DNA of 39,669 bases from assembly GCF_018119405.1 (NCBI RefSeq), contig NZ_JAGPWC010000045.1, positions 1 to 39,669 of the forward strand, in the 5' to 3' direction. The position numbers and the translations under genes are program-made. Under the pieces are notes generated by a model. That model saw nothing but the letters and a program-made list of their open reading frames with translations, searched no databases and had not been told where the DNA came from. Shown here in pieces: positions 16,315 through 23,520 of this stretch (the first letter of the stretch is position 1; each line of letters starts with the position of its first letter). Source of the DNA: Massilia sp. ST3. GTDB taxonomy: Bacteria; Pseudomonadota; Gammaproteobacteria; Burkholderiales; Burkholderiaceae_D.

Positions 16315-16890
16315 ATGCCGCAGCCGGCCGGCATCCTCCTCGCCGCCGGCCGCGGGCGCCGCTTCGACCCCAGCGGCGCGCGCAACAAGCTGCTGCAGCG
16401 GCTTCCCGGCGGCGAGCCCGTGGTGGCCGCCAGCGCGCGCCATCTCCTTTCTGTGCTGCCCCGCGTGGTGGCCGTGGTGCCGCCGGACGACGGCGGGGTG
16501 GCGGCCATCCTCCGGCAGCTGGGCTGCGACGTCACGACCTGCGATGACGCCGACAGCGGCATGGGACTGTCGCTGGCCCATGCGGTCCGTCACTCCCTGC
16601 CGGCCGATGGCTGGCTGGTGGCGCTGGGCGACATGCCCTTCGTGCGCGCATCGACCCTGCAGGCCCTGCGCCGCGCGCTGGAAGAGGGCGCGCAGATCGC
16701 GGCGCCCGTGTTCGAGGGCCGGCGCGGCAATCCGGTGGGCTTCGGCGCCCGGCACCTGGATGCCTTGCTGGCCGCGAACGGCGACCAGGGCGCGCGCCGC
16801 CTGCTGGCTTCCCAGCCCGTGACCGAGGTGGCGGTGGACGATCCGGGCATCCTGCGCGACGTCGACAGCCCGGCCGACCTGGCGTCCTGA
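16315..16890 (+). CDS. MobA/MocA-like molybdenum cofactor nucleotidyltransferase
   Basis: This 191-aa NTP-transferase begins with the nucleotide-binding loop GILLAAGRGRRF and has the metal-binding LGDMPF near residue 100. These are hallmarks of MobA/MocA enzymes, which attach CMP or GMP to molybdopterin. The gene follows iorB by one base, so it very likely makes the dinucleotide cofactor for that enzyme. Xanthine-oxidase-family enzymes in bacteria usually carry the cytosine form, which favours MocA, but sequence alone does not settle it. An XdhC-like chaperone, often found beside such genes, is absent here. Confidence 0.82.
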   Translation: MPQPAGILLAAGRGRRFDPSGARNKLLQRLPGGEPVVAASARHLLSVLPRVVAVVPPDDGGVAAILRQLGCDVTTCDDADSGMGLSLAHAVRHSLPADGWLVALGDMPFVRASTLQALRRALEEGAQIAAPVFEGRRGNPVGFGARHLDALLAANGDQGARRLLASQPVTEVAVDDPGILRDVDSPADLAS

Positions 16891-16894
16891 GGTT

Positions 16895-16924
16895 TTGCTG
16901 CCTGCGCAAGAATCCGATTACACT
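16895..16924 (+). promoter_or_regulatory. Candidate sigma-70 promoter for the M61 peptidase
   Basis: TTGCTG at 16895-16900 and TACACT at 16919-16924 are separated by 18 bases and lie 33 bases before the peptidase ATG. This is a plausible but unproven -35/-10 pair. Confidence 0.35.
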
Positions 16925-16956
16925 ACGGGAAATCCGGCGCGAGACCCATTCTCCAT

Positions 16957-18777
16957 ATGAAAAAACCATCCCAGAAAAAGCAGCCCGCAATCCAGTACAC
17001 CATCGTCCCCAAGGACCTGGCCGGCCACCTGTTCAACGTGACCCTCACGGTCGCGGCGCCCGATCCCGAGGGACAGGTCTTCGCGCTGCCGGCCTGGATC
17101 CCGGGCAGCTACATGATCCGCGAGTTCGCCCGCAACATCGTGCGCATCCGCGCCGAAGCGGGCGGCGCCGCGGTGGCGCTGAGCAAGCTGGACAAGCATT
17201 CCTGGCGCGCGGCCTCCTGCGCAGGTCCATTGAGCCTGCACTACGAGGTCTATGCCTGGGACCTGTCGGTGCGCGCCGCCCACCTCGACCAGACCCACGG
17301 CTTCTTCAACGGCACCAGTGTCTTCCTGCGGGTGCTGGGACAGGAAGAAACCCCGCACCTGGTCGACATCCAGCGCCCAGCCGACCCGGCGGCGCGGACC
17401 TGGCGCGTGGCCACCGCGATGGCGGAACTGGGCGCCAAGCGCTACGGCTTCGGCACCTACGCGGCAAGCAACTACGACGAACTGATCGACCATCCGGTCG
17501 AGATGGGCGACTTCGAGCTGGCCACCTTCAAGGCCCACGGCATCCCGCACGACATCGTCGTCACGGGCCGCGTGCCCAACCTCGACATGACGCGCCTGCA
17601 GGCCGACCTGAAGGCCATCTGCGAAACCCAGATCGCCTTCTTCGAGCCGAAGTCGAAGAAGGCGCCGATGGAGCGCTACGTGTTCATGACCATGGCGGTG
17701 GGCGACGGCTACGGCGGCCTGGAACACCGCGCCTCGACCGCGCTGATCTGCGCCCGCGCCGACCTGCCCAGCACCGCCACGCCCAAGAGCGCCGAGCCGG
17801 GCGAGGGTTATCTGCGCTTCCTGGGCCTGTGCAGCCACGAGTACTTCCACACCTGGAACGTCAAGCGCATCAAGCCGGCCGTGTTCGCGCCCTACGACCT
17901 GCAGGTCGAGAACTACACGCCGCTCCTGTGGCTGTTCGAAGGCTTCACCAGCTACTACGACGACCTGATGCTGGTGCGCTGCGGGATCATCGGCGAGCCG
18001 ACCTACCTCAAGCTGCTGGGCAAGACCATCGGCGGCGTCCTGCGCGGCAGCGGCCGCACCAAGCAGAGCGTGGCCGAATCGAGCTTCGACGCCTGGAGCA
18101 AGTACTACCGCCAGGACGAGAACTCGGCCAACGCGATCATCAGCTACTACACCAAGGGCTCGCTGATCGCGCTGGCCTTCGACCTGACCATCCGCGCCAA
18201 GACCAATGGCGCGAAGTCGCTGGACGACGTGATGCTGGCGCTATGGGAACGCTACGGCCGCGACTTCTATCCGTCGGTCGGCCGCGGCGTGACCGAGGCC
18301 GAGGTGGAGGCGCTGTTCGACGAGGTGAGCGGGCTGAAACTCAAGACCATGTTCGAGCGCTACGTGCGCGGGACGGAAGACCTGCCGCTGGCCAAGCTGT
18401 ATGCGCCGCTGGGCATCAAGCTGACGGACGAGCGCAAGAACGGCAAGCCTTCGCTGGACGCCGGCATAGGCCGCGACCCGCTGGGCGCCAAGCTGACCCA
18501 GGTGCACGAGGGCGGGGCGGCGCACCAGGCCGGCCTGTCGGCGCACGACGTGGTGATCGCCATCGACGGCCTGCGCGTGAGCGGCAACCCACCCAACGTC
18601 GACACGCTGCTGGCTCGCTACCGCGTGGGCGACAAGGTGACCGTGCACGCCTTCCGCCGCGACGAGCTGATGGCTTTCGAGGTGACCCTGCATGGCGACC
18701 GCGTGCCGGGCATCAGCTTGTCGCAGGCGGTGGCCGGCAAGAAGTCCGTCGCTATCAAGCGCCCGAGCGCGGTGTAA
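16957..18777 (+). CDS. M61-family metallopeptidase with PDZ domain
   Basis: This 606-aa protein has the M61 (glycyl aminopeptidase) layout. A beta-rich N-terminal domain spans about 1-170. The zinc site is SHEYFHTWNVKRIKP with H294, E295 and H298, and the third ligand is probably E328 in LLWLFEGFTSYY. A PDZ domain spans about 500-590 (TQVHEGGAAHQAGLSAHDVVIAIDG). All catalytic residues are present. No signal peptide is visible, so the protein is probably cytoplasmic unless the start is misplaced. The true peptide substrate is unknown. It stands alone between its own candidate promoter and an inverted repeat pair. Confidence 0.9.
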   Translation: MKKPSQKKQPAIQYTIVPKDLAGHLFNVTLTVAAPDPEGQVFALPAWIPGSYMIREFARNIVRIRAEAGGAAVALSKLDKHSWRAASCAGPLSLHYEVYAWDLSVRAAHLDQTHGFFNGTSVFLRVLGQEETPHLVDIQRPADPAARTWRVATAMAELGAKRYGFGTYAASNYDELIDHPVEMGDFELATFKAHGIPHDIVVTGRVPNLDMTRLQADLKAICETQIAFFEPKSKKAPMERYVFMTMAVGDGYGGLEHRASTALICARADLPSTATPKSAEPGEGYLRFLGLCSHEYFHTWNVKRIKPAVFAPYDLQVENYTPLLWLFEGFTSYYDDLMLVRCGIIGEPTYLKLLGKTIGGVLRGSGRTKQSVAESSFDAWSKYYRQDENSANAIISYYTKGSLIALAFDLTIRAKTNGAKSLDDVMLALWERYGRDFYPSVGRGVTEAEVEALFDEVSGLKLKTMFERYVRGTEDLPLAKLYAPLGIKLTDERKNGKPSLDAGIGRDPLGAKLTQVHEGGAAHQAGLSAHDVVIAIDGLRVSGNPPNVDTLLARYRVGDKVTVHAFRRDELMAFEVTLHGDRVPGISLSQAVAGKKSVAIKRPSAV

Positions 18778-18786
18778 TCACGGTGC

Positions 18787-18821
18787 GTTGAACGCGTCGG
18801 CGGGAGACCCGCCGACCCTAC
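18787..18821 (-). repeat. Intergenic palindrome, family A copy 1
   Basis: Read on the minus strand: GTAGGGT, stem CGGCGGG, loop TCT, stem CCCGCCG, then ACGCGTTCAAC. It is adjacent and inverted relative to copy 2. The stem differs from the other copies, but both arms changed together. Confidence 0.85.
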
Positions 18822-18856
18822 GTAGGGTTGGCGGCTATGCCGCCGACGCGTTCAAC
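18822..18856 (+). repeat. Intergenic palindrome, family A copy 2
   Basis: GTAGGGT, stem TGGCGGC, loop TAT, stem GCCGCCG, then ACGCGTTCAAC. One T-G pair occurs in the stem. With copy 1 it makes a head-to-head pair, as in REP doublets. Confidence 0.85.
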
Positions 18857-18921
18857 CAGCGTATGCATGGCTGAACGCGTGGTATCGTATGAAGATCCTT
18901 TATCACGCACAAGAGGCCACG

Positions 18922-20241
18922 TTGAACCGCCCACTCACCCGCATCGCCGCCGCCATCGTCCTCGCACTCTCCCTCCTTCCCGCCCAGGCCCAGCAAGCCG
19001 CCCCACTGAAGGGCGAGGTGGCCACCCGCGTCGACGCCATGTACCCCTGGCTCGACAAGGTCTATAAAGACCTGCACGCCCATCCCGAGATCGCCTTCCA
19101 GGAAGTGCGCACCGCCGGCAAGCTGGCCGCCGAGATGCGCAAGCTCGGCTTCGAGGTGACCGAGAAGGTCGGCAAGACCGGCGTGGTCGCGGTGCTGAAG
19201 AACGGCGCCGGCCCCACGGTGCTGGTGCGCACCGACATGGACGGCCTGCCGATGGAAGAGAAGACCGGCCTGCCCTACGCCAGCCGCGCCAAGGCGGTCA
19301 GCGACGGCCGCGAGAGCTTCGTCACCCACAGCTGCGGCCACGACATCCACATGGCGAGCTGGCTGGGCGCCGCGCGCACCCTGGTGGAGCTGAAATCGCA
19401 ATGGAAGGGCACCCTGGTCTTCATCGGCCAGCCGGCGGAGGAAATCGTGGCCGGCGCCAAGGCCATGCTGGACGACGGCCTGTTCAAGCGCTTCCCCAAG
19501 CCCGATGTCGCCTTCGCCCTGCATTCCTGGCCGCTGGCCCACGGCACCGTCGGCTTCAACGACGGCCCGGTGTCGTCCAACTCGGACGCGCTCGAGATCG
19601 TGTTCAAGGGCCGCGGCGGCCACGGCTCGGCGCCGGACAAGACCATCGATCCGATCGCCATCGCCGCGCGCTTCGTGGTCGACGTGCAGACCGTGATCAG
19701 CCGCGAGAAGGATCCGAAGGAATTCGGCGTCGTCACCATCGGCGCGATCCAGGGCGGCACGGTGGGCAACATTATCCCCGACAGCGTGCAGGTGCGCGGC
19801 ACCATCCGCTCCTACAGCCCGCAGGTGCGCGCCAAGCTGGTGGAAGGCGTGCGCCGCGTCGCCAACGCCTCCGCCGCCATGGCCGGCGCACCGGCGCCCG
19901 AGATGAACGTGGGCGGCGGCGGCGCGGCCATCGTCAACAGCGCGGAACTGGTCGGCAAGACCGAAGCCGTGTTCAAGGACGCCTTCGGCGCCGCCAATGC
20001 CCAGCGCATGCCCGCGATGACCGCCAGCGAGGACTTCTCGATGTTCGTGAACGAAGGCGTGCCCGGGATGTTCTTCTTCACCGGCGTCTACGATCCGAAA
20101 GTGGTGGCGGAAGCCGAGCGCCCGGGCGGCAAGCCGATCGCCTTCAACCACTCGCCGTTCTACGCGCCGGTGCCGGAGCCGTCGATCAAGACCGCCGCGC
20201 AGGCCATGAGCCTGGCCGTGCTGAACGTGCTTGCAAAATAA
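18922..20241 (+). CDS. Exported M20-family amidohydrolase
   Basis: This M20D-type zinc hydrolase (hippurate hydrolase/IAA-amino acid hydrolase group) removes acyl groups from amino acids or trims peptides. The start is uncertain: an ATG at 18889 lacks a ribosome site, whereas TTG at 18922 has AAGAGG five bases upstream and gives a clean signal peptide (NRPLTR then a hydrophobic stretch ending LLPAQAQ). I choose TTG, giving 439 aa. Family motifs include LHAHPEIAFQE, the metal-site HSCGHDIHMA, the lid-domain GGHGSAPDKTIDP, and a late MTASEDFSMF with the last metal ligand region. Its substrate is unknown and it acts in the periplasm or outside. It stands alone between two palindrome pairs. Confidence 0.85.
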   Translation: MNRPLTRIAAAIVLALSLLPAQAQQAAPLKGEVATRVDAMYPWLDKVYKDLHAHPEIAFQEVRTAGKLAAEMRKLGFEVTEKVGKTGVVAVLKNGAGPTVLVRTDMDGLPMEEKTGLPYASRAKAVSDGRESFVTHSCGHDIHMASWLGAARTLVELKSQWKGTLVFIGQPAEEIVAGAKAMLDDGLFKRFPKPDVAFALHSWPLAHGTVGFNDGPVSSNSDALEIVFKGRGGHGSAPDKTIDPIAIAARFVVDVQTVISREKDPKEFGVVTIGAIQGGTVGNIIPDSVQVRGTIRSYSPQVRAKLVEGVRRVANASAAMAGAPAPEMNVGGGGAAIVNSAELVGKTEAVFKDAFGAANAQRMPAMTASEDFSMFVNEGVPGMFFFTGVYDPKVVAEAERPGGKPIAFNHSPFYAPVPEPSIKTAAQAMSLAVLNVLAK

Positions 20242-20296
20242 ACTGTCCGCATCCGCGTGCACGCTGGCCAGTGCGCGGAAGTGGCAACGGAAGATC

Positions 20297-20331
20297 GTAG
20301 GGTGGACGGGTTCCCCGTCCACGCGTCCAAC
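20297..20331 (+). repeat. Intergenic palindrome, family A variant (GGACGGG stem), copy 1
   Basis: GTAGGGT, stem GGACGGG, loop TTC, stem CCCGTCC, then ACGCGTCCAAC. Outer bases match the family at 18787-18856 and 36074-36184, while both stem arms differ in a compensatory way. Confidence 0.85.
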
Positions 20332-20374
20332 AATCGCCGGAACGGCCGCGATATGGTGACATCCCAGTTATCAC

Positions 20375-20403
20375 CGCGTGGACGGGAAACCCGTCCACCC
20401 TAC
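20375..20403 (-). repeat. Intergenic palindrome, family A variant (GGACGGG stem), copy 2
   Basis: Read on the minus strand: GTAGGGT, stem GGACGGG, loop TTT, stem CCCGTCC, then ACGCG. It is inverted relative to the copy at 20297 and 43 bases away. The pair could fold into a larger structure between the two converging genes. Confidence 0.85.
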
Positions 20404-20434
20404 GGTGCGCGTTCCGACCAATTCGAAGGTCTGA

Positions 20435-20818
20435 TCAGGCAGCCTTGAGGCAGTCCGCGCAGCGGCCGTAGAGGGTCAGCTCGTGGCGCTCGACGCTGAA
20501 GCCCTTCGGCGCCATGTGCTCGATGTCGCCCGGGCAGGCGTGCACGTCGAACACGCGCTGGCACTGCGTGCACTGGAAGTGATGGTGGTGGTGGTCGGCC
20601 GCCGTCGTCGATTCGTAGCGTGCACCTTCGCCCGGCAGGGTCACCACCTTCAGCGCGCCTTCGTCCACCAGCGATTTGAGGTTGCGGTACACGGTCGCCA
20701 TGCCCAGCTGGCTCACGTCGCGGCTGGCCTCGGCCAGGATCTCCTGCGGAGACAGCGGACGGCGCGCATGCTCGATCGCATGCAAAATGGCGGATTTTTG
20801 GCGTGTATTACGTTGCAT
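20435..20818 (-). CDS. zur: Fur-family repressor, probably Zur (zinc)
   Basis: This 127-aa Fur-superfamily regulator has an N-terminal winged helix with the recognition-helix stretch MATVYRNLKSL at 40-50. Then comes a His run HHHHHF at 76-81, and two Cys pairs, C83/C86 and C120/C123, for the structural zinc. The frame extends far upstream, but ATG 20818 starts the fold (MQRNTRQKSAILHAIE). It is divergent from a His-rich TonB receptor and separated from it by two perfect palindromes, which points to zinc control (Zur) rather than iron. PerR or Fur itself cannot be ruled out by sequence alone. Confidence 0.82.
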   Translation of the reverse strand: MQRNTRQKSAILHAIEHARRPLSPQEILAEASRDVSQLGMATVYRNLKSLVDEGALKVVTLPGEGARYESTTAADHHHHHFQCTQCQRVFDVHACPGDIEHMAPKGFSVERHELTLYGRCADCLKAA

Positions 20819-20872
20819 GAGGCGAAGAATACCTGAACGGGCGCACGCGGACCAGTGTGGGGCTTGAGCTCT

Positions 20873-20894
20873 TAATGATAATGGCTTATCATTA
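20873..20894. promoter_or_regulatory. Fur/Zur-type operator 1
   Basis: TAATGATAA and TTATCATTA form perfect 9-bp arms around TGGC. The arms resemble Fur-superfamily boxes. The site lies 55 bases from the repressor start and 96 bases from the receptor start. Confidence 0.8.
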
Positions 20895-20899
20895 GCCGC

Positions 20900-20921
20900 T
20901 AATGATAATCGCTTATCATTA
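20900..20921. promoter_or_regulatory. Fur/Zur-type operator 2
   Basis: The same 9-bp arms, TAATGATAA and TTATCATTA, are found around TCGC. The centre lies 27 bp from that of operator 1, so both could be bound by adjacent dimers. Only the 4-base spacers differ between the two sites. Confidence 0.8.
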
Positions 20922-20989
20922 GACGCCCGAGCAAGCACGCATCCATTTCTCGCGCCGGCCATCGTGTTCAATAAACAAGGAATTGTCTC

Positions 20990-23074
20990 ATGCCTGTCCT
21001 CACCTGCAAGCGCACTCCGCTCACCCTTGCCCTGATGCTGGCCTTCGGTGCCCCCCTGGCGGCCCAGGCCCAGTCGGCCCAGAGCCGCCTGCAGGCCAAG
21101 GATCCGGACAGTGTGCCGACCGTGGTGGTGTCGGCCAGCGCGCTCGGCGTGGTGGGAGACGACATGATCACCCCGGTGAACTCGCTCGGCGGCAGCGAAC
21201 TGGTGCGCGCCCGCGAATCGACCCTGGGCGAGACCCTGGCCAACCAGCCGGGCATCACCTCCAGCCACTTCGGCGCCGGCGCCAGCCGTCCGGTGATCCG
21301 CGGCATGGACGGCCCGCGCGTGAAGATCCTGTCGGACGGCGCCGAAGTCCAGGACGCCTCCACCATCAGCCCCGACCACGCCATTGCGTTTGAACCCGTG
21401 CTGGCCGAGCGCATCGAAGTGCTGCGCGGCCCCTCGGCCCTGGCCTATGGCGGCGGCGCGGTGGGCGGCGTGGTGAACATCCTCGACCGCAAGATCCCGA
21501 CCGTGATGCCGTCCAAGCTGGTCGAGGGCAGCATGGAGCTGCGCGGGAATTCTGCCGCGCACGAACGCACCGGCGCCTTCGAGGTGACCAGCGGCGCCGG
21601 CAACATCGCCGTGCACGCCGAAGGCGTCAAGCGCGACGCCGACCCCTACCGCGTGGGCAGCGACTGGGTGGAAGGCCACCGCGTCGGCGGCAGCTTCAAG
21701 AACACCGAAAGCGGCACCGTCGGCCTGTCCTGGATCGGCGAACGCGGCTTCATCGGCGCGGCGTACACCAAGGAACGCACCGAATACGGCATCCCCGGCC
21801 ACGGCCATGAATTCGAAAGCTGCCATCCGCACGGCGACCACCTGCACTGCGGCGGTCACGACGATCACGAAGGCGAAGAGGGCGGGGATCACGACCACGA
21901 GCACGAACACGGCGCGGACGACGTCCCGGTGGTGCGCATGAACAGCGACCGCTGGGACATCCGCGGCGAATACCGCAATCCGGTGGCCGGCATCGACAAG
22001 ATCCGCCTGCGCGCCTCGCTCACCGACTACCAGCACGACGAGCTGGAAGGCGGCGCGGTGGCCACCTCGTTCAAGAACAAGGGCCGCGACCTGCGCGTCG
22101 AAGCCGTGCACGCGCCACTCGGCGGCTGGCGCGGCGTGCTCGGCGCCCAGACAACCAAGCGCGACTTCAGCGCCCTGGGCGACGAAGCCTATGTGCCGTC
22201 CAGCGTCACGAAAAAACATGCGGTGTTCGTGACCGAGGAATACAAGCTCGACGCCTGGCGCTTCGAGGCCGCCGCGCGCCACGAATGGCAGGACATCGAC
22301 GTCGCCGGCGCATTGCGTGACAACGACGCCAAGGGCACCTCGGTCTCGGTCGGCGCCGTGTGGAAGCTGGCGCCGGACTATTCGCTGCGCAGTTCGCTGT
22401 CGCGCAGCCACCGCCTGCCCACCGCCGAGGAGCTGTACGCGGACGGCGTGCACCTGGCGACCAGCACCTACGAGCTCGGCAACCAAAACCTGAAGAAGGA
22501 AACCTCGAACAACGTCGACCTGACCCTGCGCAAGTTCAACGGCGACACCACCTTCTCGGTGAGCGCCTTCCGCAACCGCATCAAGGACTATATCTACGCC
22601 CACACCCTGGACGACGTCGAGGGCTTCCAGCTGATCGAGTACGGCCAGCGCGACGCCACCTTCACCGGCCTGGAAGGGGAGCTGCGCCACAAGTTCTCGC
22701 CGCTGCTGAGCGCGACCGTGTTCGGCGACTACGTGCGCGCCAAGTTCGAAGCGGGCGGCAACCTGCCGCGCATCCCGGCGCACCGCGTGGGCGTGAAGCT
22801 GGACGGCGAGTGGAAGCACTGGCACGGCCTGGTCGAGTTCTACCGCGTCAGCAAGCAGGACAAGGTGGCCGACTTCGAAAGCGCGACGCCGGGCTACAAC
22901 ATGCTCAACCTGGGAACGCACTACACCACCCGCATCGGGGGCATCCCGGCCCAGTTCTACGCGCGCATCAACAACGTGACCGACGAACTGGCGCTGAGCC
23001 ACACCTCCTTCATCAAGGAAGTGGCGCCGCTCACCGGCCGCAACCTGACCGCCGGCCTGCGCCTGATCTTCTGA
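20990..23074 (+). CDS. znuD: TonB-dependent outer-membrane receptor, ZnuD-like
   Basis: This 694-aa receptor has a signal peptide (LALMLAFGAPLAAQAQ) and a plug domain with GETLANQPGITSSHFGAGAS and RPVIRGMDGPRVKIL. A beta-barrel follows, ending in an aromatic residue (LRLIF). Residues about 270-312 form an extracellular-type loop packed with His, Asp and Glu (HPHGDHLHCGG, DHDHEHEHG), as in ZnuD zinc/haem receptors. It would import a zinc-containing ligand using TonB-ExbBD energy. The divergent Fur-family gene and double operator suggest induction in zinc shortage. AAGG lies nine bases before the ATG. Another metal such as copper or nickel is a weaker alternative. Confidence 0.85.
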   Translation: MPVLTCKRTPLTLALMLAFGAPLAAQAQSAQSRLQAKDPDSVPTVVVSASALGVVGDDMITPVNSLGGSELVRARESTLGETLANQPGITSSHFGAGASRPVIRGMDGPRVKILSDGAEVQDASTISPDHAIAFEPVLAERIEVLRGPSALAYGGGAVGGVVNILDRKIPTVMPSKLVEGSMELRGNSAAHERTGAFEVTSGAGNIAVHAEGVKRDADPYRVGSDWVEGHRVGGSFKNTESGTVGLSWIGERGFIGAAYTKERTEYGIPGHGHEFESCHPHGDHLHCGGHDDHEGEEGGDHDHEHEHGADDVPVVRMNSDRWDIRGEYRNPVAGIDKIRLRASLTDYQHDELEGGAVATSFKNKGRDLRVEAVHAPLGGWRGVLGAQTTKRDFSALGDEAYVPSSVTKKHAVFVTEEYKLDAWRFEAAARHEWQDIDVAGALRDNDAKGTSVSVGAVWKLAPDYSLRSSLSRSHRLPTAEELYADGVHLATSTYELGNQNLKKETSNNVDLTLRKFNGDTTFSVSAFRNRIKDYIYAHTLDDVEGFQLIEYGQRDATFTGLEGELRHKFSPLLSATVFGDYVRAKFEAGGNLPRIPAHRVGVKLDGEWKHWHGLVEFYRVSKQDKVADFESATPGYNMLNLGTHYTTRIGGIPAQFYARINNVTDELALSHTSFIKEVAPLTGRNLTAGLRLIF

Positions 23075-23106
23075 TCGGCGCACCGTTCGACAACCGGGAA
23101 AGGCAC

Positions 23107-23520
23107 ATGAAAAGCTTGATCAGGTTCGGCGACTACGCGGGCATGACGGCGTCCGCCCTCTGCCTGCTGCACTGCCTGGCGATGCCGCTGCTGATGGCGG
23201 CCTTCCCCATGCTGGGGCTGGCGCACGAACACGATGCCTTCCACGACAGCATCCTGGCCGCGGTCAGCATCCCGGTCCTGCTGTCGCTGCTGCCCGGCTA
23301 CCTGCGCCACCGCGACCTGGCGGTGCTGGTGCTGGGCGCACTCGGCCTGGCCAGCTTCCTGGCCGCCGTGTTCATCCTCAGCCCGGTCTACGGCGAACTG
23401 GCCGAAGCGGCCGGCGCCGTGCTGAGCGGCGTGCTGCTGCTCAGCGCCCACATCCGCAACCGGCGCTTCTGCGCACGCTGCAGCAGCGCCGGCGCGGGGT
23501 CTACTGCGCCTTGCGCTTGA
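23107..23520 (+). CDS. MerC-domain membrane protein
   Basis: This 137-aa protein has about four membrane segments. The N-terminal ALCLLHCLAMPLL with C19 and C23 matches the metal-binding first helix of MerC. Short cytoplasmic or periplasmic loops carry HEHDAFH. A Cys pair (FCARC) sits near the C-terminus. The ATG at 23107 follows GGGAAAGGCAC and lies 32 bases after the TonB receptor, so they are likely cotranscribed. A role in inner-membrane zinc passage is inferred from context. No mer genes are nearby, so mercury is unlikely. Its last 20 bases overlap the end of the converging kinase gene. Confidence 0.8.
   Translation: MKSLIRFGDYAGMTASALCLLHCLAMPLLMAAFPMLGLAHEHDAFHDSILAAVSIPVLLSLLPGYLRHRDLAVLVLGALGLASFLAAVFILSPVYGELAEAAGAVLSGVLLLSAHIRNRRFCARCSSAGAGSTAPCA

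Noticed and set aside
13290..16562. 1090-codon minus-strand frame opposite iorA/iorB
   Set aside because: It is a GC-rich antisense shadow: low-complexity His/Arg/Gly translation with no domain, and it covers well-supported genes.
14561..16822. 753-codon plus-strand frame overlapping iorB
   Set aside because: Arg/Gly-rich out-of-frame shadow of iorB and the MobA-like gene.
18787..18856. CRISPR-like or terminator-like repeats
   Set aside because: Repeats are inverted pairs without regular spacers or T-runs, so neither an array nor a typical terminator.
20435..23083. 882-codon minus-strand extension of the Fur-family gene
   Set aside because: It runs antisense through the TonB receptor; the Fur fold starts at 20818.
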